Assembly: GCF_012034205.1 (NCBI RefSeq)
Contig: NZ_JAATEM010000001.1
Location: 248,001-312,000 of the forward strand
Reading direction: 5' to 3'
From: Streptomyces composti
GTDB taxonomy: Bacteria > Actinomycetota > Actinomycetes > Streptomycetales > Streptomycetaceae
Length of the DNA stretch: 64,000 bases
Positions 26,289 through 34,872 of this stretch are shown here, piece by piece; position 1 is the stretch's first letter; each line of letters opens with the position of its first letter. A model generated the notes under the pieces. It did no database searches, was not told where the DNA came from, and saw only the letters and a program-made list of their open reading frames with translations. The translations under genes were made by a program, and so were the position numbers.

Positions 26289-26945
26289 TCATCCCAGGGG
26301 GCTGTCCGCGAGGGACGCCAGCAGATGGGCCGGGTCGGCGTAGACCGCCTCGGCACCGGCCTCCTCCAGGTCGGCCCGCGGAATGCCGCCGCACAGGAGA
26401 CCCACGCAGCGCACGCCGGCCCGGCGGCCGGCCTTCATGTCCCACACGGTGTCGCCGACGAACACCGCTCCCTCGGGCGCTACCCCGGCCAGCTCCAGGG
26501 CGTGCTCGACCGGCTCGGCCGAGGGCTTGCCCTGCTCGACGTCGTCGGCGCTCGCGGTCGCGGTGATCGCCTCGTCGGCGTCGATCGCCCGGCGCAGCGC
26601 GCTCAGCTCGGAGCCGCCCGCCGAGGTGGCGAGCACCACCTGCCAGCCGTCCGCGTGCAGCCGCTTCAGCAGCTCGCCGGCGCCCGGCAGAGCGGGCAGC
26701 CGGTCGAAGTACTGCCCGTAGAGCGCCTTGTGCGCGGCGCTCAGCTCGCCGTCCCGGTCCGGGTCCCGCTCGTCGCCCAGCAGGTGTGCGACCAGATCGG
26801 CGGACGGCAGGCCCACGGCCCGGTGCACGGCGTGCATGGGCACCCGGTGGCCCGCCTGCCGGAAGGCCTCCCACCAGGCCGTCACATGCAGATGGTTGGT
26901 GTCGACCAGCGTGCCGTCGACGTCGAACACGGCGGCGCGTTCCAT
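26289..26945 (-). CDS. HAD-superfamily phosphatase (beta-phosphoglucomutase-like subgroup)
   Basis: 218 residues. Motif I is DVDGTLVDTN (nucleophile and acid Asp), motif II is the Thr/Ser in VVLATSAGG, motif III Lys is in EQGKPSAEP, and motif IV is VFVGDTVWDMKAG. A helical cap of about 65 residues follows motif I, as in phosphoglycolate phosphatase and beta-phosphoglucomutase. It dephosphorylates a small cytoplasmic metabolite. Downstream of the PHP gene on the same strand with a 135-bp gap that carries a 32-bp tandem repeat. Confidence 0.88.
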   Translation of the reverse strand: MERAAVFDVDGTLVDTNHLHVTAWWEAFRQAGHRVPMHAVHRAVGLPSADLVAHLLGDERDPDRDGELSAAHKALYGQYFDRLPALPGAGELLKRLHADGWQVVLATSAGGSELSALRRAIDADEAITATASADDVEQGKPSAEPVEHALELAGVAPEGAVFVGDTVWDMKAGRRAGVRCVGLLCGGIPRADLEEAGAEAVYADPAHLLASLADSPLG

Positions 26946-27008
26946 CGCGGTCCCTTCCTCGGTGCTCCTCGTGCGCGGTACGGGTACCCGTCCGCGCCGC
27001 AGCCGCGC

Positions 27009-27104
27009 CTCACCGGTCACGGCAGCCGCCGCCCCTGGGACTCACCGGTCACGGCGGCTCGCGCTCCCGCCTCTCACCGGTCACGGCAGCTTCCGCTCCC
27101 GCGC
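27009..27104. repeat. Three tandem 32-bp units spanning the 3' end of the PHP gene
   Basis: CTCACCGGTCACGGC recurs at exactly 32-bp intervals (27009, 27041, 27073), followed each time by a diverged GC-rich 17 bp. The third unit includes the last codons and stop of the PHP gene; the other two look like duplicated, decayed copies of that gene end. Not a CRISPR: only three units, contiguous with coding DNA. Confidence 0.8.
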
Positions 27105-28106
27105 CCAGTCGAGGAGCTGCTCGCGCGTCCAGGTGGTGACCACCCGTTCGGGCGGCACCCCGCACTCCTCCGCGCGGGCGCAGCCCAGGATCTGCCAGTC
27201 CAGCTGACCCGGCGCGTGCGCGTCGGTGTCGATGGAGAACAGCACGCCCGCCTCCACCGCCCGGCGCAGCAGCCGCCGGGGCGGGTCGAGCCGCTCCGGC
27301 CTGCTGTTGATCTCCACGGCGGTGCCGGTCTCCGCGCACGCCGCGAACACCTCGTCCGCGTCGAACTCCGACTCCGGGCGCCCGCGCCCGCTGAGCAGCC
27401 GGCCGGTGCAGTGGCCCAGCACGTCGGAGTGCGGGTTGCGCACGGCGGCGACCATGCGGCGGGTCATCGAGCGGGCGTCCATGCGCAGTTTGGAGTGCAC
27501 CGACACCACCACGACGTCCAGCCGCTCGAGCAGCTCCGGTTCCTGGTCGAGGGAGCCGTCCTCGAGGATGTCGCACTCGATGCCGGTCAGCAGCCGGAAC
27601 GGCGCCCAGGTCTCGTTGAGCCGCGCCACCACCTCCAGCTGCTCGCGCAACCGCTCCGCCGACAGCCCGCGGGCCACGGTCAGCCGCGGGGAGTGGTCGG
27701 TGAGCACGGCCCACTCGTGGCCGAGCGCGGCCGCGGCCCGGCCCATCTCCTCGATCGGGCTGCCGCCGTCGGACCAGTCGGAGTGCAGATGGCAGTCCCC
27801 GCGCAGCAGCGCCCGCAGCCGCCCGCCGCCCCGCCCGGACGGGGTCTCGTCCTGCGCCTCGGCCTCCAGCTTCTCCAGATAGCCGGGCACCCGGCCGTCC
27901 AGGGCCTCCCGCACCACCTGCGCGGTCCTCGGGCCGACCCCCTTCAGCGACTGAAGCGACCCGGCCGCCGCCCGCTCGCGCACCTCCTCGGGCCCCAGCT
28001 CCTTCAGCACCCGGGCGGCGGTGCGGAACGCCCGGACCCGGTAGGCGGGCGCCAGGGACCGTTCCAGCAGAAAGGCGATCCGCTCCAACGCCTCGACGGG
28101 ATCCAT
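27081..28106 (-). CDS. PHP-domain metal-dependent phosphoesterase with N-terminal HhH (PolX-like)
   Basis: 341 residues. An N-terminal helix-hairpin-helix region (about residues 1-75, SLQSLKGVGPRTAQVV) is followed by a PHP domain with metal ligands in DCHLHSDWSDG, LTDHSPRL, VSVHSKLRM, LGHCTGRLL and DTDAHAPGQLDWQ. This resembles the C-terminal PHP exonuclease of family X DNA polymerases without the polymerase domain. Likely a 3'-5' exonuclease or phosphoesterase using Mn or Zn in DNA repair; this is inference. The gene end is triplicated as described. Confidence 0.86.
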   Translation of the reverse strand: MDPVEALERIAFLLERSLAPAYRVRAFRTAARVLKELGPEEVRERAAAGSLQSLKGVGPRTAQVVREALDGRVPGYLEKLEAEAQDETPSGRGGGRLRALLRGDCHLHSDWSDGGSPIEEMGRAAAALGHEWAVLTDHSPRLTVARGLSAERLREQLEVVARLNETWAPFRLLTGIECDILEDGSLDQEPELLERLDVVVVSVHSKLRMDARSMTRRMVAAVRNPHSDVLGHCTGRLLSGRGRPESEFDADEVFAACAETGTAVEINSRPERLDPPRRLLRRAVEAGVLFSIDTDAHAPGQLDWQILGCARAEECGVPPERVVTTWTREQLLDWARERKLP

Positions 28107-28260
28107 CGGCCTACCTCCTCGCTCCAGGGTTCCCCAGCGGGCGCACCACCGCACACCGCGGCCGCGCCCGCGGTGGACCGGGGAGGAGCGGACGCGCGAA
28201 GTCCGGGAGGATTGCTTCCTGGACGCCGCGTTCGCGCCGATTGCGCTCTACGCTCTATTC

Positions 28261-28497
28261 ATGACCGAAAGCGCGAGCCCGCACATCACCAAACCGCGGA
28301 TCATGGTGCTGGGCGTACAGCCCGGGTCACCCCCGTTCCGCATCGTGGAGATCGACGGACAGGTGGTCGGCGAGGCGAGGACCATCACCGACGTGCTGCA
28401 GGTCGCCGCCGCGCACGGGATCACGGTCCACGACCTGGACGACCCGGACGTGGTCCGCTGGGTGGGCGGCGACAAGTTCACCTGGACTGTCCGCTAG
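28261..28497 (+). CDS. Small protein of unknown function
   Basis: 78 residues from the ATG at 28261: a compact beta-rich sequence (IMVLGVQPGSPPFRIVEIDG, then VTDVLQVAAAHGI-like helix, VRWVGGDKFTWTV). The high third-position GC and an upstream AT-containing promoter-like stretch (GCGCTCTACGCTCTATTC) support a real gene. It looks like the small conserved hypotheticals seen in many Streptomyces. No domain recognised and no partner is adjacent. Confidence 0.7.
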   Translation: MTESASPHITKPRIMVLGVQPGSPPFRIVEIDGQVVGEARTITDVLQVAAAHGITVHDLDDPDVVRWVGGDKFTWTVR

Positions 28498-28560
28498 CGG
28501 CAGGTCGCATCATCCGACGACGGCGCCCCGGGCGGGCGCCGCGGTCGGCCTGTGCCCTTC

Positions 28561-28602
28561 GCGCCGGACCGGGCGGGGCGTCGGCAGCGCCGGACCGGGC
28601 GG
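28561..28602. repeat. Two direct copies of a 16-bp GC-rich word
   Basis: GCGCCGGACCGGGCGG occurs at 28561 and 28587 (26-bp period) in the gap between the small gene and the VanZ gene. May form alternative hairpins that end transcription of either convergent gene. Confidence 0.45.
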
Positions 28603-28642
28603 CGGGCCGGGTCGGACCGGCCGGGCGCCGGGCCGAATCCGG

Positions 28643-29191
28643 TCAGGCCGGGCGCCTGCGGCGCGCGTGCACGGCGCGGCCCAGCCGCCGGCCCGCCAGC
28701 AGATACCCCAGCAGCGCGCCCCCGGTGTTGAGGATGACGTCGTCGACGTCGAAGGCCCGCCCGGTGACCAGCGCCCCCTGGGCGAACTCCACGAGCAGCA
28801 TCACCACGGTGGTCAGCAGCAGGACCCGCAGGAACCTCCGGGTGCGCGGCGCGATCACCGGGGTGAGGACACCGAACGGCACGCCCAGCAGGATGTTGCC
28901 GCCGACCTGCCGCAGCGCGTCCCGCGCCGTGTGGTGGTCCAGATAGGCCCGCAGCGAGCGGCCCGGATGCAGATTGGTGTGCGTCAGCGCCTCGGAGGCG
29001 GGGGAGGGTTGCAGGGTCAGCCGGGCCAGGACCACCGCGAAGGCCACCATGAACACGAAGGCGCACGCCATCGCCGGCAGCCGCAGCCGCAGCGGCAGCG
29101 GGCGCCGTCCGTCCGGCTCGCCCCCGCCGGGCGCCGCCGGCCGGGAACGCCGGAGGCCGGCGGACAGGGAGTGCGAGGCGGAGCGGGCCAT
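28643..29191 (-). CDS. VanZ-family membrane protein
   Basis: 182 residues from the ATG at 29191 behind GGAGG. Three to four hydrophobic segments (ACAFVFMVAFAVVLARLTL, GGNILLGVPFGVLTPVI, VLLLTTVVMLLVEFAQG) and the family hallmark VDDVILNTGGALLGYLL. VanZ-like proteins influence teicoplanin or lipid-II-linked traits in some bacteria, but most chromosomal copies have no known role. It is 82 bp downstream of the DUF4230 gene on the same strand and may be co-transcribed. Confidence 0.88.
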   Translation of the reverse strand: MARSASHSLSAGLRRSRPAAPGGGEPDGRRPLPLRLRLPAMACAFVFMVAFAVVLARLTLQPSPASEALTHTNLHPGRSLRAYLDHHTARDALRQVGGNILLGVPFGVLTPVIAPRTRRFLRVLLLTTVVMLLVEFAQGALVTGRAFDVDDVILNTGGALLGYLLAGRRLGRAVHARRRRPA

Positions 29192-29273
29192 GAGGTCCTC
29201 CAGTGATCGGCGTGGGTGGGGGCGGCACGGGGCGGACAAGCGGCCGGGACGGGCCGGCCTCGTGGGGGACGGC

Positions 29274-29936
29274 TCAGTCCCCGTAGGTGATGCGCACGTC
29301 CTCGAAACCCAGCGAGCGCAGCGGGCCTCGGAGCATCTCGGTGGTGTCGGCCTCGGCGCGGGCCGGCAGACCGCTCTCCTTCGCGGCGTCGCCGATGTGC
29401 CGCACGGCGAGCTTCCGCACGGCCTGCTCGCCGTCGGGGTTGTCCGGGAACGGATCGCCGAGCCGGTCGAACGGCCCGCGCTGCTTGGAGACGGCGGAGG
29501 AGCACTCGGGGACCGGCGCCGGATGGCCGAGGCGGGCGTGCGGCAGCCGAAGGGGGGCAGCGGTGCGGTCCTCGTCGGCCCCCACGGCGTCCGCGCCGGC
29601 CTTCCCGAGAACGACGCAGCCGTCCACGGAGCCCGCTCCGACGTACGGGGTGCGGCTTCCGCGCAGCGCGTCGGGCAGGTACTCGGCGTCCTTCTCCGGA
29701 CCGACGACGACCTGGAAGCTGCCGGAGGCGGCCTCGTGGCGGCTGATGTCCTGGACGGACCTCAGCGGCGCGGGACCGCCGCGGTCGCGGGACCCGGTGC
29801 CGAACACGTCCTTCGGTCCCGGCAGGCCGAGCAGCCGGATACCGGCGAGCAGCACCGCGAACAGCAGCACCACCGCGCTCAGCACCTTCACCCGGCCCGC
29901 CGTACGCCCGGACAGGCGGCCGATGGGAGTCGTCAT
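29274..29936 (-). CDS. DUF4230-domain membrane-anchored protein
   Basis: 220 residues. One N-terminal membrane helix (KVLSAVVLLFAVLLAGIRLLG) followed by an extracytoplasmic domain with the features of DUF4230: RHEAASGSFQVVVGPEKDAEYLP, then GSRTPYVGAGSVDG, RLPHARLGHP and the C-terminal MLRGPLRSLGFEDVRITYG. Function of the family is unknown. First of a probable pair with the VanZ gene. Confidence 0.83.
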   Translation of the reverse strand: MTTPIGRLSGRTAGRVKVLSAVVLLFAVLLAGIRLLGLPGPKDVFGTGSRDRGGPAPLRSVQDISRHEAASGSFQVVVGPEKDAEYLPDALRGSRTPYVGAGSVDGCVVLGKAGADAVGADEDRTAAPLRLPHARLGHPAPVPECSSAVSKQRGPFDRLGDPFPDNPDGEQAVRKLAVRHIGDAAKESGLPARAEADTTEMLRGPLRSLGFEDVRITYGD

Positions 29937-30154
29937 GGCGGACGGCCCTCCTTCCTACCGAGCGGATGCCCCCATCTGCTGTGGCAAACAGGTCCGTTGG
30001 GAGGCGGACCGCTGCGCGCACGATGCTCACCGGACGCACACGGGGGGCGCACGGCGCACCGGCGGACGACGGACCGTGCGTCGGCAACTGGGCCGCGCGG
30101 CAGGCCAGTAGCATGATCCCGGCCCGGACACATGATCAGGCGAGGAGACCGGTC

Positions 30155-31108
30155 ATGCGAGACATCGCCGTGTTCAGCGGCAGCGCCCACCCCGAACTCG
30201 CCGAGGAGGTCTGCTCGCATCTCGGTGTGCCGCTCAGCCCGACGCGGGTCAGCCGCTTCGCCAACGACTGCCTGGAGGTGCAGCTCCAGGCCAACTGCCG
30301 CGAGCGGGACGTGTTCCTGGTGCAGCCGCTGGTCAAGCCGGTGCAGGAGCACCTGGTGGAGCTGCTGATGATGATCGACGCGGCCCGCGGCGCGTCGGCG
30401 TCCCGGATCACCGTGGTGATGCCGCACTACTCCTACGCGCGCTCCGACAAGAAGGACGCCCCGCGCATCTCGCTCGGCGGCCGGCTGGTGGCCGACCTGC
30501 TGGTGGCGGCGGGCGCGAGCCGGGTCCTGACGATGACCCTGCACTCGCCCCAGGTGCACGGCTTCTTCTCGGTGCCGGTCGACCATCTGCACGCCCTGCG
30601 GGAACTGGCCGCGCACTTCAGCCAGTACGACCTCAGCCGCACCACCGTCGTCTCCCCGGACCTGGGCAACGCCAAGGAGGCGGCCCACTTCGCCCGGCTG
30701 ATCGGGGCCGACGTGGCGGCCGGGGCCAAGCAGCGGTTCGCCGACGACCGGGTGCGCATCAGCTCCGTCATCGGTGACGTGGCCGGGCGGGACGTGATCG
30801 TCCTGGACGACGAGATCGCCAAGGGCAGCACGGTGTTCGCCCTGCTGGAGCGGCTGCGGGAGCTGGGCGCGCGGTCGATCCGGGTCGCCTGCACGCACGG
30901 GCTGTTCGCGGCCGGCGCGCTGCGGCGGCTGAGCGAGCAGCAGGACGTCCTGGAGATCGTGTGCACCAACACCGTGCCGGTGCCGGCCGAGGAGCACACC
31001 GGCAAGCTGCGGATCCTGTCCATCGGCCCGGCGCTCGCCGAGGCGGTGCGGCGCATCCACAACGGGGAGTCGGTCAGCGCCCTGTTCGACGCACAGCCGA
31101 TCGCCTAG
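30155..31108 (+). CDS. prs: Ribose-phosphate pyrophosphokinase (PRPP synthetase) paralogue
   Basis: 317 residues from an ATG at 30155 with CGAGGAGA upstream. The catalytic flexible loop is YSYARSDKKDAPRISLGGR, the PRPP-binding loop is VIVLDDEIAKGST, and the Mg/ATP-binding His is in LHSPQVHGFF. It would make PRPP from ribose 5-phosphate and ATP. The PRPP loop differs from the housekeeping DDxIDTAGT form, so it is probably a second, specialised copy; the main prs gene is normally elsewhere, beside glmU. Monocistronic. Confidence 0.9.
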   Translation: MRDIAVFSGSAHPELAEEVCSHLGVPLSPTRVSRFANDCLEVQLQANCRERDVFLVQPLVKPVQEHLVELLMMIDAARGASASRITVVMPHYSYARSDKKDAPRISLGGRLVADLLVAAGASRVLTMTLHSPQVHGFFSVPVDHLHALRELAAHFSQYDLSRTTVVSPDLGNAKEAAHFARLIGADVAAGAKQRFADDRVRISSVIGDVAGRDVIVLDDEIAKGSTVFALLERLRELGARSIRVACTHGLFAAGALRRLSEQQDVLEIVCTNTVPVPAEEHTGKLRILSIGPALAEAVRRIHNGESVSALFDAQPIA

Positions 31109-31146
31109 CGGGCGGGGAGCGGCGCTGCGGACACACCCCCGGACGG

Positions 31147-31539
31147 TCAGACGGGGTCGGTCGTCGCCTCCGGCTGCTCCCGGGCCGCCTCCAGCGCGGC
31201 CTTCAGGGTCGGCCGGGGCGGCAGCAGCCGGGACAGGCCGGTGATCCGCAGCATGCGCAGGGTCAGCGGGTGGGTACACACCAGCTGCAGCCGTCCACGA
31301 CGGTCCGCGACCCGGTGCCTGGCCCGGTAGAGCAGCCGCAGACCCGAGCAGTCGAAGAACTCGATCCGCGAAAGATCGATGACCACGCGCGGGTCCGGGA
31401 CCGCGGTCGCCGCGTCCAGATGCGGCACGATCTCCTCGGCCGCGGCGATGTCGATCTCACCGCGGAACTCCAGCACCGTGTGCCCCCGCTCCCGCAGGAC
31501 GCGCAGATGCCGGGTCAGCGGTGCAGATTCGTGCCGCAC
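31147..31539 (-). CDS. STAS-domain anti-anti-sigma factor (SpoIIAA/BldG-like)
   Basis: 130 residues from a GTG at 31539 with GGAGG upstream. STAS fold with the phospho-acceptor region DLSRIEFFDCSGLRLLYRARH, where the Ser of DCSG is the expected phosphorylation site. Such proteins release sigma factors by binding anti-sigma kinases when unphosphorylated. Three SpoIIE-type phosphatases encoded in this window (38369, 58425, 60892) are candidates to dephosphorylate it, but no operon link exists. Confidence 0.87.
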   Translation of the reverse strand: MRHESAPLTRHLRVLRERGHTVLEFRGEIDIAAAEEIVPHLDAATAVPDPRVVIDLSRIEFFDCSGLRLLYRARHRVADRRGRLQLVCTHPLTLRMLRITGLSRLLPPRPTLKAALEAAREQPEATTDPV

Positions 31540-31786
31540 GACGCCATCGCCTCCAGCCTGCTCCGTGCGCGGGGGTACCACGGGGACGGGCGGACGACGC
31601 CAACGCCGTTCGCCGTCAAGCAAGTTACCCTCGCTCGACAGATTTTGAGCATGTTCGATTGACATATGTCTTCGATTTGCGGTCGCTGGTGCGCCGGCCG
31701 ACTGATTCTGCTCTCTGGGGATAACCGTTCTCCACCGGGCGGGGCGCGGGCCTGCCCCGCGAGCGGCGAACCTGAGCGGAGGAGAC

Positions 31787-32179
31787 ATGACGGTGGTGAC
31801 GGCGGGCGTGGTGGTGCTGGACTGCGCCGAACCCGAGAAACTGGCCGAGTTCTACCGGGAGTTGCTGGACGCGGAGGAGACCGAGGCGGGCGCCGGCCGG
31901 GTGGAGCTCCGCTCCGCCGACGGCTTCCGGCTGGCGCTGCGCCGCGACATGAACGCGACCGCTCCCAGCTGGCCCCGCCCGGAGAACTCCCTCCAGGCGC
32001 ACCTGGAGTTCGTGGTGGACGACCTCGACGCGGCGGAACGCAGGATCGTGTCCCTCGGCGGGCGCCCGGTGGAGGCGTCCGACACCGGCGGCCCGCTGGA
32101 GGAACGCGGCTACGCCGACCCGTCCGGCCACTCCTTCACCCTGCGCTGCGGCCCGTCCACGGCACCCAAGCAGGGCTGA
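31787..32179 (+). CDS. VOC/glyoxalase-family protein
   Basis: 130 residues, ATG at 31787 with GGAGGAG upstream. Two beta-alpha-beta-beta-beta modules of the vicinal oxygen chelate fold (GVVVLDCAEPEKLAEFYREL and HLEFVVDDLDAAERRIVSLGG, with the final strand YADPSGHSFTLR). Some metal ligands (His, Glu) appear at expected places. Reaction unknown: may be a dioxygenase, glyoxalase or resistance protein. Monocistronic with a strong terminator after it. Confidence 0.86.
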   Translation: MTVVTAGVVVLDCAEPEKLAEFYRELLDAEETEAGAGRVELRSADGFRLALRRDMNATAPSWPRPENSLQAHLEFVVDDLDAAERRIVSLGGRPVEASDTGGPLEERGYADPSGHSFTLRCGPSTAPKQG

Positions 32180-32249
32180 GTCCTCCCCGCCCCGCCCGCG
32201 GGGCGCACCGTGCGGGGTGCACCCGGCACGGCCTCCGGGCATTCACGGC

Positions 32250-32289
32250 ACGGCCGGGCGCGGGGAACACGCTCCCCGCGCCCGGCCGT
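32250..32289. terminator. Strong convergent terminator hairpin
   Basis: A perfect 17-bp stem (arms 32250-32266 and 32273-32289) with a 6-nt loop lies between the rightward VOC gene and the leftward DUF4235 gene. It lacks a T-tract but is stable in both orientations, so it should end transcription from both sides. Confidence 0.8.
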
Positions 32290-32317
32290 CGTGCGCCCGA
32301 AGGACCTCGGCGGCAGG

Positions 32318-32626
32318 TCAGTCGCGGCCCTTGTCCTTGTCGGTGACCGGCCACACGCCGGTGCGGCGCTCGATGGCCTTGGCGCCGGCCCGGTCCACGG
32401 CACTGCGCACCGCCGCGAAGATCGCTCCCTGGATCGCGGCGGCCAGCAGGATCTCGCCCCAGCGGCGGTCCCGGTCCAGCGCGTCCGGCGCGTTGTCCTC
32501 GTGCCGGATCATCTTCCAGGTCTTCTGGAAGGCGAGCCCGGCCAGGGTTCCGCCCGTCCAGCTGAGGGCGAACCCGATCGGTTTGTACGCCAGCGGCAGC
32601 TTCGGCTTCTTGCTCTTCTTCGCCAC
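32318..32626 (-). CDS. DUF4235-domain small membrane protein
   Basis: 102 residues. A lysine-rich start (MAKKSKKPKLPLAYKPIG) is followed by a hydrophobic segment (FALSWTGGTLAGLAFQKTWKMI), a charged loop and a second segment (EILLAAAIQGAIFAAVRSAVDR). This matches DUF4235, a small, likely integral membrane family frequent in actinomycetes, with no known function. It is 46 bp downstream of the GST-like gene and likely co-transcribed. Confidence 0.85.
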   Translation of the reverse strand: MAKKSKKPKLPLAYKPIGFALSWTGGTLAGLAFQKTWKMIRHEDNAPDALDRDRRWGEILLAAAIQGAIFAAVRSAVDRAGAKAIERRTGVWPVTDKDKGRD

Positions 32627-32672
32627 GTGGATCTCCTAGCTCGGTGGGCTGTGTGCGGTCGGTGGGTCGGGG

Positions 32673-33698
32673 TCAGGGGCGCCCTCGGGCGGGGACCTCC
32701 TCGTCGGCGCGGACCGGCCCCGGCGGGGTGCCGTCCCCGAACGGCCGCCCGCCCAGCTCCTCGCGGTGATGAGGCGTCAGCCAGCCCGACAGGTCGGGGC
32801 CGAGGGGGACGATGCGGGTCGGGTTGATGCCTGTGTGCACCTGGTAGTAGTGGCGCTTGATGTGGTCGAAGTCGACGGTGTCGCCGAAGCCCGGGGTCTG
32901 GTAGAGGTCGCGGGCGTACGCCCACAGCACCCGGTTCTCCGTCAGCTTCCAGCGGTTGCACTTGAAGTGACCGTGATACACGGGGTCGAACCGCACCAGC
33001 GTGGTGAACAGCCGGATGTCCGCCTCGGTGATGGTGTCCCCGACCAGATACCGCTGCCGCTCCAGACGCTCGGCCAGCAGCTCGAGACGGCGGAACACGT
33101 CCCGGCAGGCCGCCTCGTACTCCTCCTGACCGGTGGCGAACCCCGCACGGTAGACGCCGTTGTTGACGTCCCGGAAGACGTCCTCCATGATCGCGTCGAT
33201 CTCCTCGCGCCGCTCCTTCGGGTACAGGTCGGGGGCCCCGTCCCGGTGCAGGGCCGTCCACTCGGTGGCGAAGTCCAGGGTGATCTGCTGGTAGTCGTTG
33301 GTGACCAGCTTCCCCGTGGGCACGTCCACGATCGCCGGCACGCTCACCCCGCCCGGGTAGTCCCGCTCGCGCCGGTCGTAGGCCTCGCTGAGGTAGCGGA
33401 TGCCGAGGACCGGGTCCCGGCCACCGGGGTCCAGGGTGAAACGCCAGCTGCGGTCGTCCTGGAGGGGATCCACCACGGCCAGTGACAGCGCGTCCTCCAG
33501 CCCGAGCAGCCGCCGGGAGATCAGCGCGCGGCTCGCCCAGGGGCAGGCCCGGCTGACCACCAGCCGGTAGCGGCCCGCCTCCACCGGCCAGCCCTCCCGG
33601 CCGTCCGCCGTGATCCGGTCCCGGAAGTGTGCCTTCGACCGCCGGAAAGCCTTCCTGCCGTAGGCACTGTTGCCTCCGTCCGCGCCGTCGCGGCTCAT
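32673..33698 (-). CDS. Xi-class glutathione S-transferase / glutathionyl-hydroquinone reductase-like
   Basis: 341 residues from the ATG at 33698 with GGAGGAGG upstream. The active-site motif is ACPWASRALI, the CPWA signature of xi-class GSTs (S-glutathionyl-hydroquinone reductases), with GGVSVPAIVD and the helical C-terminal domain around ERQRYLVGDTITEADIRLF. Streptomyces use mycothiol rather than glutathione, so the true thiol partner is open. Divergent from a CDF transporter; co-transcribed with DUF4235. Confidence 0.88.
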   Translation of the reverse strand: MSRDGADGGNSAYGRKAFRRSKAHFRDRITADGREGWPVEAGRYRLVVSRACPWASRALISRRLLGLEDALSLAVVDPLQDDRSWRFTLDPGGRDPVLGIRYLSEAYDRRERDYPGGVSVPAIVDVPTGKLVTNDYQQITLDFATEWTALHRDGAPDLYPKERREEIDAIMEDVFRDVNNGVYRAGFATGQEEYEAACRDVFRRLELLAERLERQRYLVGDTITEADIRLFTTLVRFDPVYHGHFKCNRWKLTENRVLWAYARDLYQTPGFGDTVDFDHIKRHYYQVHTGINPTRIVPLGPDLSGWLTPHHREELGGRPFGDGTPPGPVRADEEVPARGRP

Positions 33699-33804
33699 GG
33701 TCGCCTCCTCCTCGCCGTTCCCGTTCGCAGGTCCCAGTGACCGCGTTCCCCGTTTTCCGCGGCCGGCACGGTGTGGCCTAGGCCGACCGGGGCAATCGCC
33801 CGAC

Positions 33805-34758
33805 GTGAGTACACGATCGGATCGCAGGACCCGGATCACCGTGCTGGTGGCGCTCGGGGCCAATGTGGTGATAGCGGCGGCGAAGGCCGTGGGCGGGCTC
33901 GCCGTCGCCTCGCCGGCCCTGCTGTCGGAGGCCGCGCACTCGGTGGCCGACAGCATGAACGAGGTGTTCCTGCTGGCCGCCCTGCGCCGCAGCCGACGCC
34001 CACCGGACCGGCGCCACCCCTTCGGCTACGGCAAGGAGCGGTTCTTCTGGTCGCTCCTCGCCGCCGTGGGCATCTTCATCATGGGCGGCTGCTTCTCCTT
34101 CTACCAGGGTGTCGAAGCCCTGCACGGCGGCGGAGCACAGGCCACCGGCGGCTACACCGCCGGACTCGTCGTCCTCGTCGCCTTCCTCGCCGAGGGAGCC
34201 TCCCTGCTGCGCGCCCTGTACCAGGTGCGACGGCAGGGCGGCGGACTGCGCGACCCCGCGCTGCGCACGGTGATCGCCGAGGACGGCACCGCCGTGCTGG
34301 GTGTGAGCCTGGCCGCCGCCGGCATGCTGCTGCACATGAGGACCGGGCAGGCGGTGTGGGAGGCCGCCGCCTCGCTCGCCATCGGCACCCTGCTCGTGTA
34401 CGTGGCCTACCGGCTCGGACGTGACGCCCGCAGCCAGCTGATCGGCGAGGCCGCCGACCCGGAGGCCGACGAGCGGATCCGGTCCCTGCTGCGAGCCCAG
34501 CCGGAGATCGACAGCGTGGAGGCGCTGTTCACCATGAAGACGGGTCTGGACACGGCTCTGGTGGCGGCCCGGGTCGATCTGGCGCCGGGGCTGGACAGCG
34601 AGCGGGTGGAGGAGGTGGCCGTGCGCATCAAACGGTCCATCTCCGGCGTCGCGCCGGAGGCGGAACAGATCTTCCTCGATGTCACCGACCACCGGGCCGC
34701 CGAGGCGTGCGAGGCATGGGAGAGCCCCGCCGCGACGGGGGAACGCGGCGGGGCCTGA
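33805..34758 (+). CDS. Cation diffusion facilitator (CDF) transporter
   Basis: 317 residues from a GTG at 33805. Six membrane helices in the first 210 residues with metal-site motifs LLSEAAHSVADSMNE (His and Asp of TM2) and IAEDGTAVLGV (Asp of TM5), and a cytoplasmic C-terminal ferredoxin-like domain (LLRAQPEIDSVEALFTMKTG). It exports Zn, Fe, Mn or Co in exchange for protons; metal specificity cannot be read with confidence. Divergent from the GST gene with a 106-bp promoter region. Confidence 0.9.
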   Translation: MSTRSDRRTRITVLVALGANVVIAAAKAVGGLAVASPALLSEAAHSVADSMNEVFLLAALRRSRRPPDRRHPFGYGKERFFWSLLAAVGIFIMGGCFSFYQGVEALHGGGAQATGGYTAGLVVLVAFLAEGASLLRALYQVRRQGGGLRDPALRTVIAEDGTAVLGVSLAAAGMLLHMRTGQAVWEAAASLAIGTLLVYVAYRLGRDARSQLIGEAADPEADERIRSLLRAQPEIDSVEALFTMKTGLDTALVAARVDLAPGLDSERVEEVAVRIKRSISGVAPEAEQIFLDVTDHRAAEACEAWESPAATGERGGA

Positions 34759-34872
34759 CACTCACGTGCCCGTCCCCGCGGAGTTCATGCACACCGGACG
34801 GCAAGGAATAGGCCGAATCCCCTCCCGAGCCGTCCGCCGGGGCATGAGGTCCGCTTCACGGCGGCGGGGAGG

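Noticed and set aside
27009..27104. CRISPR-like 32-bp repeats
   Set aside because: Three contiguous units that include the end of a gene, without spacers or cas genes.
25059..28946. A 1,295-codon + strand frame spanning FUSC, HAD and PHP genes
   Set aside because: Shadow of the leftward genes; composition is Gln/Arg/Gly-rich without domains.
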